33,173 nt of DNA from Lentzea aerocolonigenes (lineage in GTDB: Bacteria > Actinomycetota > Actinomycetes > Mycobacteriales > Pseudonocardiaceae), in NCBI RefSeq assembly GCF_000955955.1, contig NZ_JYJG01000060.1, positions 1-33,173 of the forward strand. Reading direction: 5' to 3'. This document shows positions 7,933-14,834 of the stretch, piece after piece. Numbering within the stretch: the stretch's first letter is position 1; each line of letters opens with the position of its first letter. The notes under the pieces were generated by a model. The model was given only the letters and a program-made list of their open reading frames with translations. It made no database searches and was not told the DNA's origin. A program made the translations under genes and the position numbers.

Positions 7933-8907
7933 GTGGACCGAATCGCGGGATCGTTGTACGGGTTGGCTTTCGGGGACGCGCTCGGTCGGCCGACGGAGTT
8001 CATGACCGTCGCGGAGATCGATCGGGAGTTCGGTGCCGGGCCGGATGATCTGGTCGGGGATCCCGCGATGGTCACGGACGACACGCAGATGGCGCTTGCG
8101 GTCGCGTGGGCGTTGCACGGCGTTGACGAGTACACCGCTGAGGTGCTGGAGCCGCGGTTGCGGGAGCGGTTCGTGGATTGGGCGCACAGTCCGGAGAACA
8201 ATCGGGCGCCTGGGATGACGTGTCTGCGTGCGTGTGGCGGCCTGGCGGAGGGAGCGCCGTGGGTGGAGGCGACCGTCGCGGGGTCCAAGGGATGCGGTGC
8301 GAACATGCGGGTCACCCCGGTGGGTCTGGTGCCGGGGCTTGATCTCGACGTGCTTGCGGGGATTTCGCAGCTGCAGGCCGCGATGACCCACGGCCATCCC
8401 ACGGCGCTGGCCGCGTCCGAGCTCACCGCCTACGCGACGCGACTGCTGGTCGATGGCGTCGAGCTCGCCGACGTGCCCACCGCGCTGCTGGCCCGTTGCG
8501 GTGCACGGCGTTCGGTCTACCTGGAGGAGTGGCTGGGATCCCTGTGGCAGTTGCCGGGCGCGACCACACCCGCCGACTTCATCGACCGCGGCTGGGACGA
8601 GTGCGCCGAAGTTCTCGAACGGCTGGTGGCCGCGCTCTCCCAGCCAGACGACGGCCTCGACGCATGCCTTGCCGCGGGCGAGGGCTGGATTGCCGAGGAG
8701 GCGCTGGCGACCGGCCTCTACTGCGCCGTCCGGCACGCCGACGACCCGGTGCGATGCCTGACGAGAGCCGCTCGCACCAGCGGTGACTCCGACTCGATCG
8801 CTGCGCTGGCCGGAGCGTTCGTCGGCGCCGCGCACGGTCTGGCGGCCTGGCCCGCGGACTGGGTTGCTCGCATCGAATACGCGGATCAGTTGGCCGCGCT
8901 CACTTAG
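7933..8907 (+). CDS. ADP-ribosylglycohydrolase family protein
   Basis: A 324-residue protein starting at GTG 7933, nine bases after the amidase stop; GTGGGA just before the start can serve as ribosome-binding site. Family landmarks are GSLYGLAFGDALG at residues 6-18, the metal-binding TDDT at 48-51, and the C-terminal SGDSDSIAALAG with D285 and D287. These residues hold the two Mg ions in DraG/ARH3-like enzymes, which remove ADP-ribose from proteins, nucleic acids or small molecules. Some relatives act on other N-glycosidic or amide-like ADP-ribose adducts. The coupling to an amidase is unusual and may mean a small-molecule role rather than protein de-ADP-ribosylation; that is inference. No ADP-ribosyltransferase gene is seen in the window. 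Confidence 0.87.
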   Translation: MDRIAGSLYGLAFGDALGRPTEFMTVAEIDREFGAGPDDLVGDPAMVTDDTQMALAVAWALHGVDEYTAEVLEPRLRERFVDWAHSPENNRAPGMTCLRACGGLAEGAPWVEATVAGSKGCGANMRVTPVGLVPGLDLDVLAGISQLQAAMTHGHPTALAASELTAYATRLLVDGVELADVPTALLARCGARRSVYLEEWLGSLWQLPGATTPADFIDRGWDECAEVLERLVAALSQPDDGLDACLAAGEGWIAEEALATGLYCAVRHADDPVRCLTRAARTSGDSDSIAALAGAFVGAAHGLAAWPADWVARIEYADQLAALT

Positions 8908-8934
8908 CACGAGTGCCTTCGCGGGGCTCGTGCT
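8906..8934 (+). terminator. Hairpin terminator after the ADP-ribosylglycohydrolase
   Basis: AGCACGAG (8906-8913) pairs perfectly with CTCGTGCT (8927-8934) around a 13-base GC-rich loop. The left arm begins within the stop codon. There is no T-run. Confidence 0.6.
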
Positions 8935-9025
8935 CATGAACCGAGTGAGTGGAACACGGCTGGCTCGGTCGCGCCGTCGGATCTAGGCTCTCGCCGCAAT
9001 CGGATGCGTGCGCGGAGAGAGTGGC

Positions 9026-9901
9026 ATGTTACGGCGCCTTGCGAAGGTTCCCATCGCGGTCAGAGTTCTGTGTCCTGTCGCGGCGGCGGTGGTTGTCGCC
9101 GGGCTGGTCGTGGTGGTCGCCGGCAGGGCTGCGGAGGTCGCGCCGGCCAGTGCGGCGGTGGTCGAGCAGACTGCGGTCACGGGGCCTAAGGTTTCGGGCG
9201 ATGAGCCGACTTCCAGTGCTGCCACGACCACCACGACGCCGCCGGGTGGCAGCAGCGTGAGCAAGACGTCCGTGGCCAGCACTTCTGTGCCGCCGCCGAA
9301 AGCGCCTGAGACGACCAAACGTGTTGAGGCGCCTTGGTTCGCGGATCGCGTGGGGGCTGCCACGCAGGTGATTTCCGTGGTGGGCGCGGGTGGTTCCAAC
9401 GCCACGTTGTCCACTTGGCACCAGTCCGGGGGCGAGTGGACGTCGGTGCTCGGTGCGGTGGCGGCCAAGGTCGGGGCGCCTGGCATCTCGGGCAACTACG
9501 GGGAGTCGTCGTCTGCCACGCCGGCTGGGGTTTTCGCGATCACCGGGGCGTTCGGGCGGCAGGCAGACCCTGGTGCCGGGGTGTCGTACCTGCGGGTCGA
9601 CAACGAGGACTGGTGGGTCAGCGATGTCGGGAGTCCCGACTACAACACGCATCAGCGGTGTGCGCGTGGGACGTGCAAGTTCAACGAGCGCGTGTCGGAG
9701 AACCTGTGGGAGCAAGGCGCTGTTTACGACTACGCGTTGGTGATGGGGGTCAACGCGCAACGGGTTCCTGGTGCGGGTAGCGCGTTCTTCGTGCACGTCA
9801 CGAACGGCGCGGCTACCGCGGGTTGTGTGGCGGTTCCGGCCGACACGGTGGTGTCGATCTTGCGTTGGGTTCGTCCCGGCACCGTGATCGCGCTGCGGTG
9901 A
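9026..9901 (+). CDS. L,D-transpeptidase-like (YkuD-type) cell-wall protein
   Basis: A 291-residue protein. ATG 9026 is preferred over GTG 9008 because GGAGAG lies about seven bases upstream and the product then starts with a short basic stretch and a hydrophobic segment (about residues 10-35), a signal anchor. A Ser/Thr/Pro-rich linker (TTTTTPPGG and similar) follows, then a C-terminal domain. The domain contains TPAGVFAITGAFG and the catalytic region with H257 (FVHVTNG) and C267 (TAGCVAV). In YkuD-type enzymes these His and Cys residues form 3-3 cross-links or attach proteins to peptidoglycan. The usual SHGC is TAGC here, so activity is likely but not certain. It should act outside the membrane. 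Confidence 0.8.
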   Translation: MLRRLAKVPIAVRVLCPVAAAVVVAGLVVVVAGRAAEVAPASAAVVEQTAVTGPKVSGDEPTSSAATTTTTPPGGSSVSKTSVASTSVPPPKAPETTKRVEAPWFADRVGAATQVISVVGAGGSNATLSTWHQSGGEWTSVLGAVAAKVGAPGISGNYGESSSATPAGVFAITGAFGRQADPGAGVSYLRVDNEDWWVSDVGSPDYNTHQRCARGTCKFNERVSENLWEQGAVYDYALVMGVNAQRVPGAGSAFFVHVTNGAATAGCVAVPADTVVSILRWVRPGTVIALR

Positions 9902-9903
9902 GC

Positions 9904-9925
9904 GGCCCCGGCGCGAACCGGGGCC
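9904..9925. terminator. Bidirectional terminator between convergent genes
   Basis: GGCCCCGG (9904-9911) and CCGGGGCC (9918-9925) form a perfect 8-bp GC stem with a 6-base loop. It lies exactly between the stops of the L,D-transpeptidase-like gene (9901) and the GH16 gene (9934). Confidence 0.75.
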
Positions 9926-9933
9926 ACCAGCAC

Positions 9934-10770
9934 CTACAGAGTCGTCACGCGGACGTAGTCGACGACGATGGTGTTCGGCATCGGCGTGCTGTTGTTGGGG
10001 GCGCCTGGCCAGTCGCCGCCCACTGCCAGGTTGAGCAGCAGGTAGAACGGGCGGTTGTTGTAGACCCACTGCTTGCCGTTCAGGTCGGCTGGGGTGCGGC
10101 GCTGGAAGACGTTGTTGTCCACCGACCAGGTCAGGGAGTTCGGGGCCCAGTCCAGGCGGAAGGTGTGGAAGCCCGAGGCGAAGCGCGGGCCGTTGTAGGC
10201 CGCACCGATGCCGCCCGCGCCTGAGTAACCGGGGCCGTGGATGGTGCCGTGGACCGTGTTGGGTTCGCGGCCGATGTTCTCCATGACGTCGATCTCGCCG
10301 TTGTTCGGCCAGCCACCGCCGGTGGTGCCCATCATCCAGAAGGCCGGCCACATTCCTTGGCCCTGGGACATCTTCATGCGGATCTCGAAGTGTCCGTAGG
10401 TCTGGCTGAACTTGCCTGAGGTGTTCAGCCTGGCCGAGGTGTACTGGCAGCGGCCGTACCAGCAGTTGTAGTTGCCCGGGTTCTCGCGGCGGGCGGTGAT
10501 GACGAGGTTGCCCTGGCCGTCCATGGCCGCGTTCTGGGTGCGGTTCGTGTAGTACTGGTACTCGTGGTTGTTGCCGCCGTTGTTGCCGGTTTCGACACGC
10601 CACTTGTTGGTGTCGACCGGGCTGCCGGCCGGTCCGTTGAACTCGTCGGCGAACGTGGTCGCCTGGATTCCGACATCTGACGCGCCGCTCGCAGGGGTTG
10701 CCACGACGGGTGCGGTCACCGCTGCCATTGCGATGATCACCACGAGGCGGGAGAAGCGGTTCGACATCAT
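9934..10770 (-). CDS. Secreted glycoside hydrolase family 16 (endo-beta-glucanase-like)
   Basis: A 278-residue protein. ATG 10770 fits a GAGG seven bases upstream; GTG 10776 and ATG 10767 are in-frame alternatives. A signal peptide is clear (basic start, hydrophobic core, ATPASGA cleavage region). The mature part shows FADEFNG near its start, EYQYYTNRTQNA, and the catalytic GEIDVMEN motif with nucleophile E159, D161 and acid/base E164, the beta-bulge form of GH16. Such enzymes cleave beta-1,3 or mixed beta-1,3-1,4 glucans outside the cell; agar or carrageenan specificity cannot be excluded from motif alone. No carbohydrate-binding module is attached. Upstream lie a DasR-like site and a LacI-type operator, suggesting sugar-responsive control. 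Confidence 0.93.
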   Translation of the reverse strand: MMSNRFSRLVVIIAMAAVTAPVVATPASGASDVGIQATTFADEFNGPAGSPVDTNKWRVETGNNGGNNHEYQYYTNRTQNAAMDGQGNLVITARRENPGNYNCWYGRCQYTSARLNTSGKFSQTYGHFEIRMKMSQGQGMWPAFWMMGTTGGGWPNNGEIDVMENIGREPNTVHGTIHGPGYSGAGGIGAAYNGPRFASGFHTFRLDWAPNSLTWSVDNNVFQRRTPADLNGKQWVYNNRPFYLLLNLAVGGDWPGAPNNSTPMPNTIVVDYVRVTTL

Positions 10771-10828
10771 TGTCACACCTCACTTCGCGCACTGGCGTAT
10801 TTTGTTGTGGCGGCGAACAAAAAGTATG

Positions 10829-10844
10829 CCTGGACTAGACCAGT
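10829..10844 (-). promoter_or_regulatory. Candidate DasR-responsive element (dre-like site)
   Basis: Read on the minus strand the site is ACTGGTCTAGTCCAGG. It matches the known 16-bp dre consensus ACTGGTCTAGACCACT at 13 positions, and the 12-bp TGGTCTAGACCA core at 11 of 12. It lies about 59 bases upstream of the GH16 start, within the expected promoter zone. DasR is a GntR regulator that senses amino-sugar phosphates. No dasR gene is in the window. Confidence 0.5.
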
Positions 10845-10860
10845 AGCCGCAAGGGTGTCT

Positions 10861-10874
10861 TGAGAGCGCTCTCA
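10861..10874. promoter_or_regulatory. LacI-family (CebR/CelR-like) operator
   Basis: TGAGAGCGCTCTCA is a perfect 14-bp palindrome. It resembles the known cellobiose-responsive CebR/CelR operator TGGGAGCGCTCCCA, differing only at one symmetric position. It stands about 90 bases upstream of the GH16 ATG and between that gene and the divergent lipoprotein gene, so it could control either. The cognate regulator is not in the window. Confidence 0.6.
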
Positions 10875-10945
10875 GCTGGGCCGTTCGAGTGATGGCGGTA
10901 ACGGCGCGTAGCAGGCGTCGCGATGGACCGGCCGTGACCGCACTC

Positions 10946-11650
10946 ATGTCCTGGCGCCGACTGCCGAAGAACGCCCGCGTGATCGCCGCGACGAGCGCGG
11001 TCGTGCCGTTGCTGGTGATCGCTGGCTGTGGGCAGGAACCCACGCCGCTCGCGACGTCGACCACCACCACGACGACCACAACTTCAAGCACCACAACGAC
11101 AACGACTCCGCCGCCGGTGACGGTGACGTCTGTTGTGGACGGTCGCACGGTGACGCTGTCGAACGGCAGCAATGTGCAGGTGACCGGGCTCGCCCAGCCC
11201 GGCGAGTGCTGGGCCGCGTCGTCGGTGGAGTTCGCGACGAAGACGTTGGTGGGCAAGGCGGTCGAGGTCGTCGGATCGCGGCTGCAACTGCCAGATGGCA
11301 ACGACTACGCGGTTCTGGCGGTGAGTCAAGGTGTTGCGCGGGCGGCGGAAGGAGCGGCCGCGGTGATCCGGGAGGCCGAGGCGACCGCCAAGCAATCATC
11401 CGTCGGGTTCTGGGGACCGTCGTGCGGCGGTCTCGACGTGAAGCCGGCGCCGCAACCCGTTGTGCCGCAACCACAGCCTGTCGTACCGCAACCGCAGCCT
11501 GAACCCGTTCCCGCGCCCCCGCCGCCGGCGGCCGCGTACTACGCGAACTGCGCGGCGGCCAGGGCTGCCGGTGCGGCACCGCTTTACCGCGGCCAGCCCG
11601 GCTACCGGGCAGCGCTCGACAGGGACAACGACGGCGTCGCCTGCGAGTAG
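10946..11650 (+). CDS. Excalibur-domain lipoprotein with a degenerate SNase-like region
   Basis: A 234-residue protein if started at ATG 10946, which places the lipobox VIAGC (C28) at a normal distance from a basic N-terminus. GTG 10889 and ATG 10892 are in-frame alternatives adding 18-19 residues. Order of parts: lipoprotein signal, a Thr-rich linker (residues 37-54), a region of about 58-135 resembling staphylococcal nuclease (SVVDGRTVTLSNG, then VTGLAQPGEC), a Pro/Gln linker with repeated VVPQPQP, and a C-terminal Excalibur domain ending DRDNDGVACE with calcium-loop Asp residues. In the nuclease-like part DGDT is DGRT and the catalytic Arg and second Asp are not evident, so nuclease activity is doubtful. 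It should be anchored to the outer face of the membrane. Its role is unknown. Confidence 0.78.
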   Translation: MSWRRLPKNARVIAATSAVVPLLVIAGCGQEPTPLATSTTTTTTTTSSTTTTTTPPPVTVTSVVDGRTVTLSNGSNVQVTGLAQPGECWAASSVEFATKTLVGKAVEVVGSRLQLPDGNDYAVLAVSQGVARAAEGAAAVIREAEATAKQSSVGFWGPSCGGLDVKPAPQPVVPQPQPVVPQPQPEPVPAPPPPAAAYYANCAAARAAGAAPLYRGQPGYRAALDRDNDGVACE

Positions 11651-11654
11651 AACC

Positions 11655-14450
11655 TCAGCGGTGCGCGCGGCTCCAGAGCGCGGGCCAGCCGCCCTTTCCC
11701 AGCAGGGCGACCGGGATGAGCAGACCGTGCTCGGCAACGTGTTCCCAGAACACGTCCACCGGCGCGCCGAGCTCGGACGCCGCGGCAAGAGCGTGCTGCC
11801 AGGGGCCGTTCTCGTCGGCCAGGTTGCTGGCGGGAAAGCCGGGTACGGTGGTTTTTCCTGCCGCGGCAACGATGTCCGTTGTGGACTGAGGTGCGCAGGT
11901 GGTCGCGATCACCAGCGCGCACAACAGTTCGGGTGAGGGACGGCGAGCCACTGAACGGGTCAGCGCCTCGTCGGTGAGCAGACAACCGAGAGCCGTGCGG
12001 ATCGCGCGCGACACCACGTCGAGAGCGTGGGCAGGGGCGATCTCCGGGCGGCGGACCAGTGCACGCAGGGTTCGGGGCAGCGGGGAGCCGTCCGTCAAGG
12101 TGCCGAGGCGATCGAACGAGCGCAGTTCGGGGTCGAGGCGGGCCACCGCGGCGGCGAGCGGGCGGGCGCGGGTTGCCTGCCAGACAACGGATGCGTCCAG
12201 GCCGGCGGCGAGAGCCGTGCGGAGCAGGTCGGTGTGATCGGCCGGGGACAGGCGCTTCAACGCGATCACCGCGGCTTCTGGCTCGAAGTCGGCGGATCGG
12301 CCGAGGGAGCGCGCGAGCCGGGCGTAGGTGCGACGCGCGGCACCAACCGAGGCCAGTTCCTGTTCGACAGCAGCAGCAAGCGCCTTGGTGAGTTCCACAG
12401 GCAGGCGACCGGCAGGTGAACGGTGGCCACCCCGGGCTCGCGGCGGCGGCACGGGCAGCAGCGGTTCCGGAGCGGTCAGGACCGGCGTCGGGATGCCCTC
12501 GACCCACTGCTTGATCTGCTTTTCGAGGGCAGGGGTCACGTCGTCGTTGAAGCGGGCACGAAGCTCGTAGACGTGCCAGCCGCCGGTGTGGCGGCGGATG
12601 TCGAGGTTGGCGACGATGCGGCCGTCCGAGGGGGTGCGGAAGGCCATGAGGACGCACTGGCCCTTGCGGGCGACGTCGGCGTACCAGGACTCGCCGATGC
12701 AGTTGCCCATGTAGCCGGACCACTCGGCGAGCTGCCGGGGCTCGCGGCCCAGTTCGACGCGCAGACCGGCGACCGTCTGCTTGTCGAACGCCGAGACCTC
12801 GGCGGGGATCGGGAACGCGCCGGTGCTCGCCTCGGTGATCACGGCGTCCGCGCTGACCCCGGCAGCGAGCTCCGGCCAGCTGCCGCAGCGGGGTGGTGGG
12901 GTGGCGCCGAACATGACCAGCTGGGCGACCTGGGCTGCGGCCAGCGGCACAGAACCGGAAAGCGCTGGTTGCGGCTCGTCGTAGGTCAGCTTCGGGTGGG
13001 GGCGCTCGTGGACGACCGAAGCGCGGTCGTTGCCGTAGAACGGGGCCAGGGCGTCGGCCAGGTCGGCGAGCCAGAGCAGGTCGTGCGGGGTTTCCGCGGC
13101 GACAGGATCCTCGGCGAGGCGCTGGGCCAGTGGCACGGTCGGGCCGTCGGCGTGTGCGTCGGTCAGCGGCGGCTGGTCCCAGCTGGAGGGCGTGCGGGAG
13201 AAACCCGTTGCGGCACGCCATTTGTGCAGATTCGGTGTCTGCCATGGCTTGCAGGTGTCCCAGCAGTGGTGCAGGCGCAGGTCGTGGTCCGCGAGCAGGT
13301 CGGTCACGGCGTTGAAGACGACCACGCCGTAGTTGCGGGCCATGGCGACGCGGGTCTGCACGTAGCTCTCGGTCCGCGCGGTGATCGTCCTTTCCGGACT
13401 CAACGCCGTCACCAGGTGGTGGACGTAGCATCCGGGTCGCGCCGGGTGGCTGTAGGCACCCTCGACACGGCGCGCGGCAGCGGATCGCTCGTTCTCGCGC
13501 AGGCAGGCGTCGGCGGCGGCCAGCTCGTCGCGGTGCTTCGCCGCGGCGACGGTCAGGCCTTCGTCGGACAGGGTTCTGGCGAACCGCAGCAGTGCGGTGG
13601 CGGCGATGGCGTCGTGCAGGAGCTTGCTGAGCTCGGACGCGGCCCACCAGTTGGGCGGACGCCAGCGTGCCGCGGCGGCCAGCGTGGGCTCACCGTTGGT
13701 CGCCCAGCCGAGGTGTTGCATGAGGGGCTCGTCGAAGTGGGCGCGGTGCCGTTCGCGGAGCTTGTCGACGCGGTGAGCGCGGGTCTGCGACTCGGCACGG
13801 CGTTCGCGGCGCTGCTGTTCGAGCAGCAGCGAGCACACGTGGTCCCAGAGGCTGATGATCAACGTCAGGCGCCGCGGGCGTTGGTAGCCGGAGAGCAGGC
13901 GGGACAGGTGCTCGGCCAGCGTCGAGGCCGCGCCGCGCGGGAACGGGTCGATGCCCTCGGGTGCGCGCAGGTCCAGCACGCGTTCCAGCTGTTCCGGGCC
14001 GAGCAGGTCGGACGCGGCCGAGGCCAGGTGCAGGGCGGCCCAGCGCTGCTCCACCACCGCCTGGTGAGCCGCCGCGCCGACGCGCTTGGTGGCCGACGGC
14101 CCGAACAGCGCGACCAGGTTCGCTGCCCGGTCACCCAGGCGGTCGTCGGCACCGAGGAGCTTCAGCGCGGCCAGCACCGCGTCACGACGGTCCCCTTGAG
14201 CGCCGGCCAGGCGTGCGGACGTGAAGCCGCCACCGAGATCGACACCCGCGCCCGCGGCCGTGTCGGTCAGCAGGGAGAGCTGCCGGAGAGCGTCCGACGG
14301 GTCGGCGTCGAGAGGCCCGACGGCGACCGGCGCACCAGGCGGGTGAGCACCCGCGCGGGCGTCCGCGGGCACGGCTGTACCGCCGGGCGCGGGCAGCCAG
14401 CAGCTCACCCCAGGTCCGGCTGTAACCCCAAACGCCAGTTGGATCGACAT
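11655..14450 (-). CDS. Large PcfJ-like domain protein of unknown function
   Basis: A protein of about 931 residues. ATG 14450 was chosen; GTG 14456 and TTG 14459 are in frame, and none has a strong ribosome-binding site. It has no signal peptide or membrane segment, is rich in Arg, Ala and Trp, and has long helical parts (for example the charged stretch QQRRERRAESQTRAHRVDKL). Residues about 575-648 contain MGNCIG, GQCVLMAFR, VANLDI, then VYELRARFND and a terminal IKQWVEG. This resembles the PcfJ family core (HCVG, then a short beta meander, then an R-G-x-x-N segment and a terminal Trp). PcfJ proteins are known mainly from conjugative and phage DNA, without a defined activity. A 51-residue gene precedes it on the same strand. 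The assignment is pattern-based and no function can be given. Confidence 0.72.
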   Translation of the reverse strand: MSIQLAFGVTAGPGVSCWLPAPGGTAVPADARAGAHPPGAPVAVGPLDADPSDALRQLSLLTDTAAGAGVDLGGGFTSARLAGAQGDRRDAVLAALKLLGADDRLGDRAANLVALFGPSATKRVGAAAHQAVVEQRWAALHLASAASDLLGPEQLERVLDLRAPEGIDPFPRGAASTLAEHLSRLLSGYQRPRRLTLIISLWDHVCSLLLEQQRRERRAESQTRAHRVDKLRERHRAHFDEPLMQHLGWATNGEPTLAAAARWRPPNWWAASELSKLLHDAIAATALLRFARTLSDEGLTVAAAKHRDELAAADACLRENERSAAARRVEGAYSHPARPGCYVHHLVTALSPERTITARTESYVQTRVAMARNYGVVVFNAVTDLLADHDLRLHHCWDTCKPWQTPNLHKWRAATGFSRTPSSWDQPPLTDAHADGPTVPLAQRLAEDPVAAETPHDLLWLADLADALAPFYGNDRASVVHERPHPKLTYDEPQPALSGSVPLAAAQVAQLVMFGATPPPRCGSWPELAAGVSADAVITEASTGAFPIPAEVSAFDKQTVAGLRVELGREPRQLAEWSGYMGNCIGESWYADVARKGQCVLMAFRTPSDGRIVANLDIRRHTGGWHVYELRARFNDDVTPALEKQIKQWVEGIPTPVLTAPEPLLPVPPPRARGGHRSPAGRLPVELTKALAAAVEQELASVGAARRTYARLARSLGRSADFEPEAAVIALKRLSPADHTDLLRTALAAGLDASVVWQATRARPLAAAVARLDPELRSFDRLGTLTDGSPLPRTLRALVRRPEIAPAHALDVVSRAIRTALGCLLTDEALTRSVARRPSPELLCALVIATTCAPQSTTDIVAAAGKTTVPGFPASNLADENGPWQHALAAASELGAPVDVFWEHVAEHGLLIPVALLGKGGWPALWSRAHR

Positions 14451-14508
14451 CGACACCAATGATGACGCACCCGCGCCACCGATTTAGTGCCGTGAGCTGG
14501 GGCGACGG

Positions 14509-14664
14509 TCAGAAGCCGGCGCGTTCGACGAGGTTTCGCGCCTCCCGCGTCTCGGCGTTCGCCTCGGCCTCGGCGAGCGCACCCGGCACCGGGTTCGTCT
14601 CCTTCTCCGCGACCCACTCGTCCGGCTTGGGGCGTTCGGGCAGCGCGTTCCACTTGTCGTTCAT
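14509..14664 (-). CDS. Small acidic protein of 51 residues, upstream of the PcfJ-like gene
   Basis: An ORF too short for usual length cut-offs, reading from ATG 14664 (MNDKWNALPERPKPDEWVAE) to a TGA at 14511-14509. The protein is charged and Glu/Ala-rich, with a Pro-rich first third and a helical, acidic second half (ALAEAEANAETREARNLVE). It has no Cys, signal peptide or membrane segment. Codon third positions are strongly G/C, as in neighbouring genes, supporting real coding. It ends 58 bases before the PcfJ-like start on the same strand, so the two are probably one transcript. An overlapping 87-codon ORF from ATG 14668 in another frame looks like a shadow. No family was recognised. Confidence 0.65.
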   Translation of the reverse strand: MNDKWNALPERPKPDEWVAEKETNPVPGALAEAEANAETREARNLVERAGF

Positions 14665-14701
14665 GCATCCAGTGTGCCCGTTACGCGCGCTGACGGTGCG
14701 G

Positions 14702-14730
14702 TGACTGCCGGTGTCAGCGAGATGTCAGCG
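14702..14730 (+). promoter_or_regulatory. Direct repeats at 11-base spacing
   Basis: TGTCAGCG occurs at 14712-14719 and 14723-14730, 11 bases apart, with a degenerate copy (TGACTGCC) at 14702-14709. Repeats in phase with the DNA helix are typical of OmpR/PhoB-type response-regulator sites. They lie about 100-130 bases upstream of the secreted I36/M15-like gene. Confidence 0.35.
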
Positions 14731-14834
14731 GGCGTGGAGATGCTGCTCCCAGCAAAACGAGATCTTCCCTGCGAGAAAGCGGGCTCCGGCAATTTCGGCG
14801 GGGCCGGATCCTGCGATGAAGAGAAGGACACATC

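Noticed and set aside
6532..8937. 801-codon minus-strand frame
   Set aside because: It is the shadow of the amidase and ADP-ribosylglycohydrolase genes, with no recognisable domain.
12423..14462. 679-codon plus-strand frame opposite the PcfJ-like gene
   Set aside because: It is Gly/Val/Arg-rich shadow sequence; the minus-strand frame has the real residue pattern.
11655..14664. Integrated plasmid or phage around the PcfJ-like gene
   Set aside because: No integrase, relaxase, att-like repeats or tRNA were found nearby, and codon use is like that of the neighbours.
14405..14668. 87-codon minus-strand frame starting at ATG 14668
   Set aside because: It is out of frame with the better 51-residue ORF and overlaps the PcfJ-like start; its composition is Arg/Gly shadow-like.
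14665..14834. Possible cyclic-di-AMP riboswitch before the I36/M15-like gene
   Set aside because: It was considered because wall-hydrolase genes often carry one, but the conserved riboswitch blocks were not visible.
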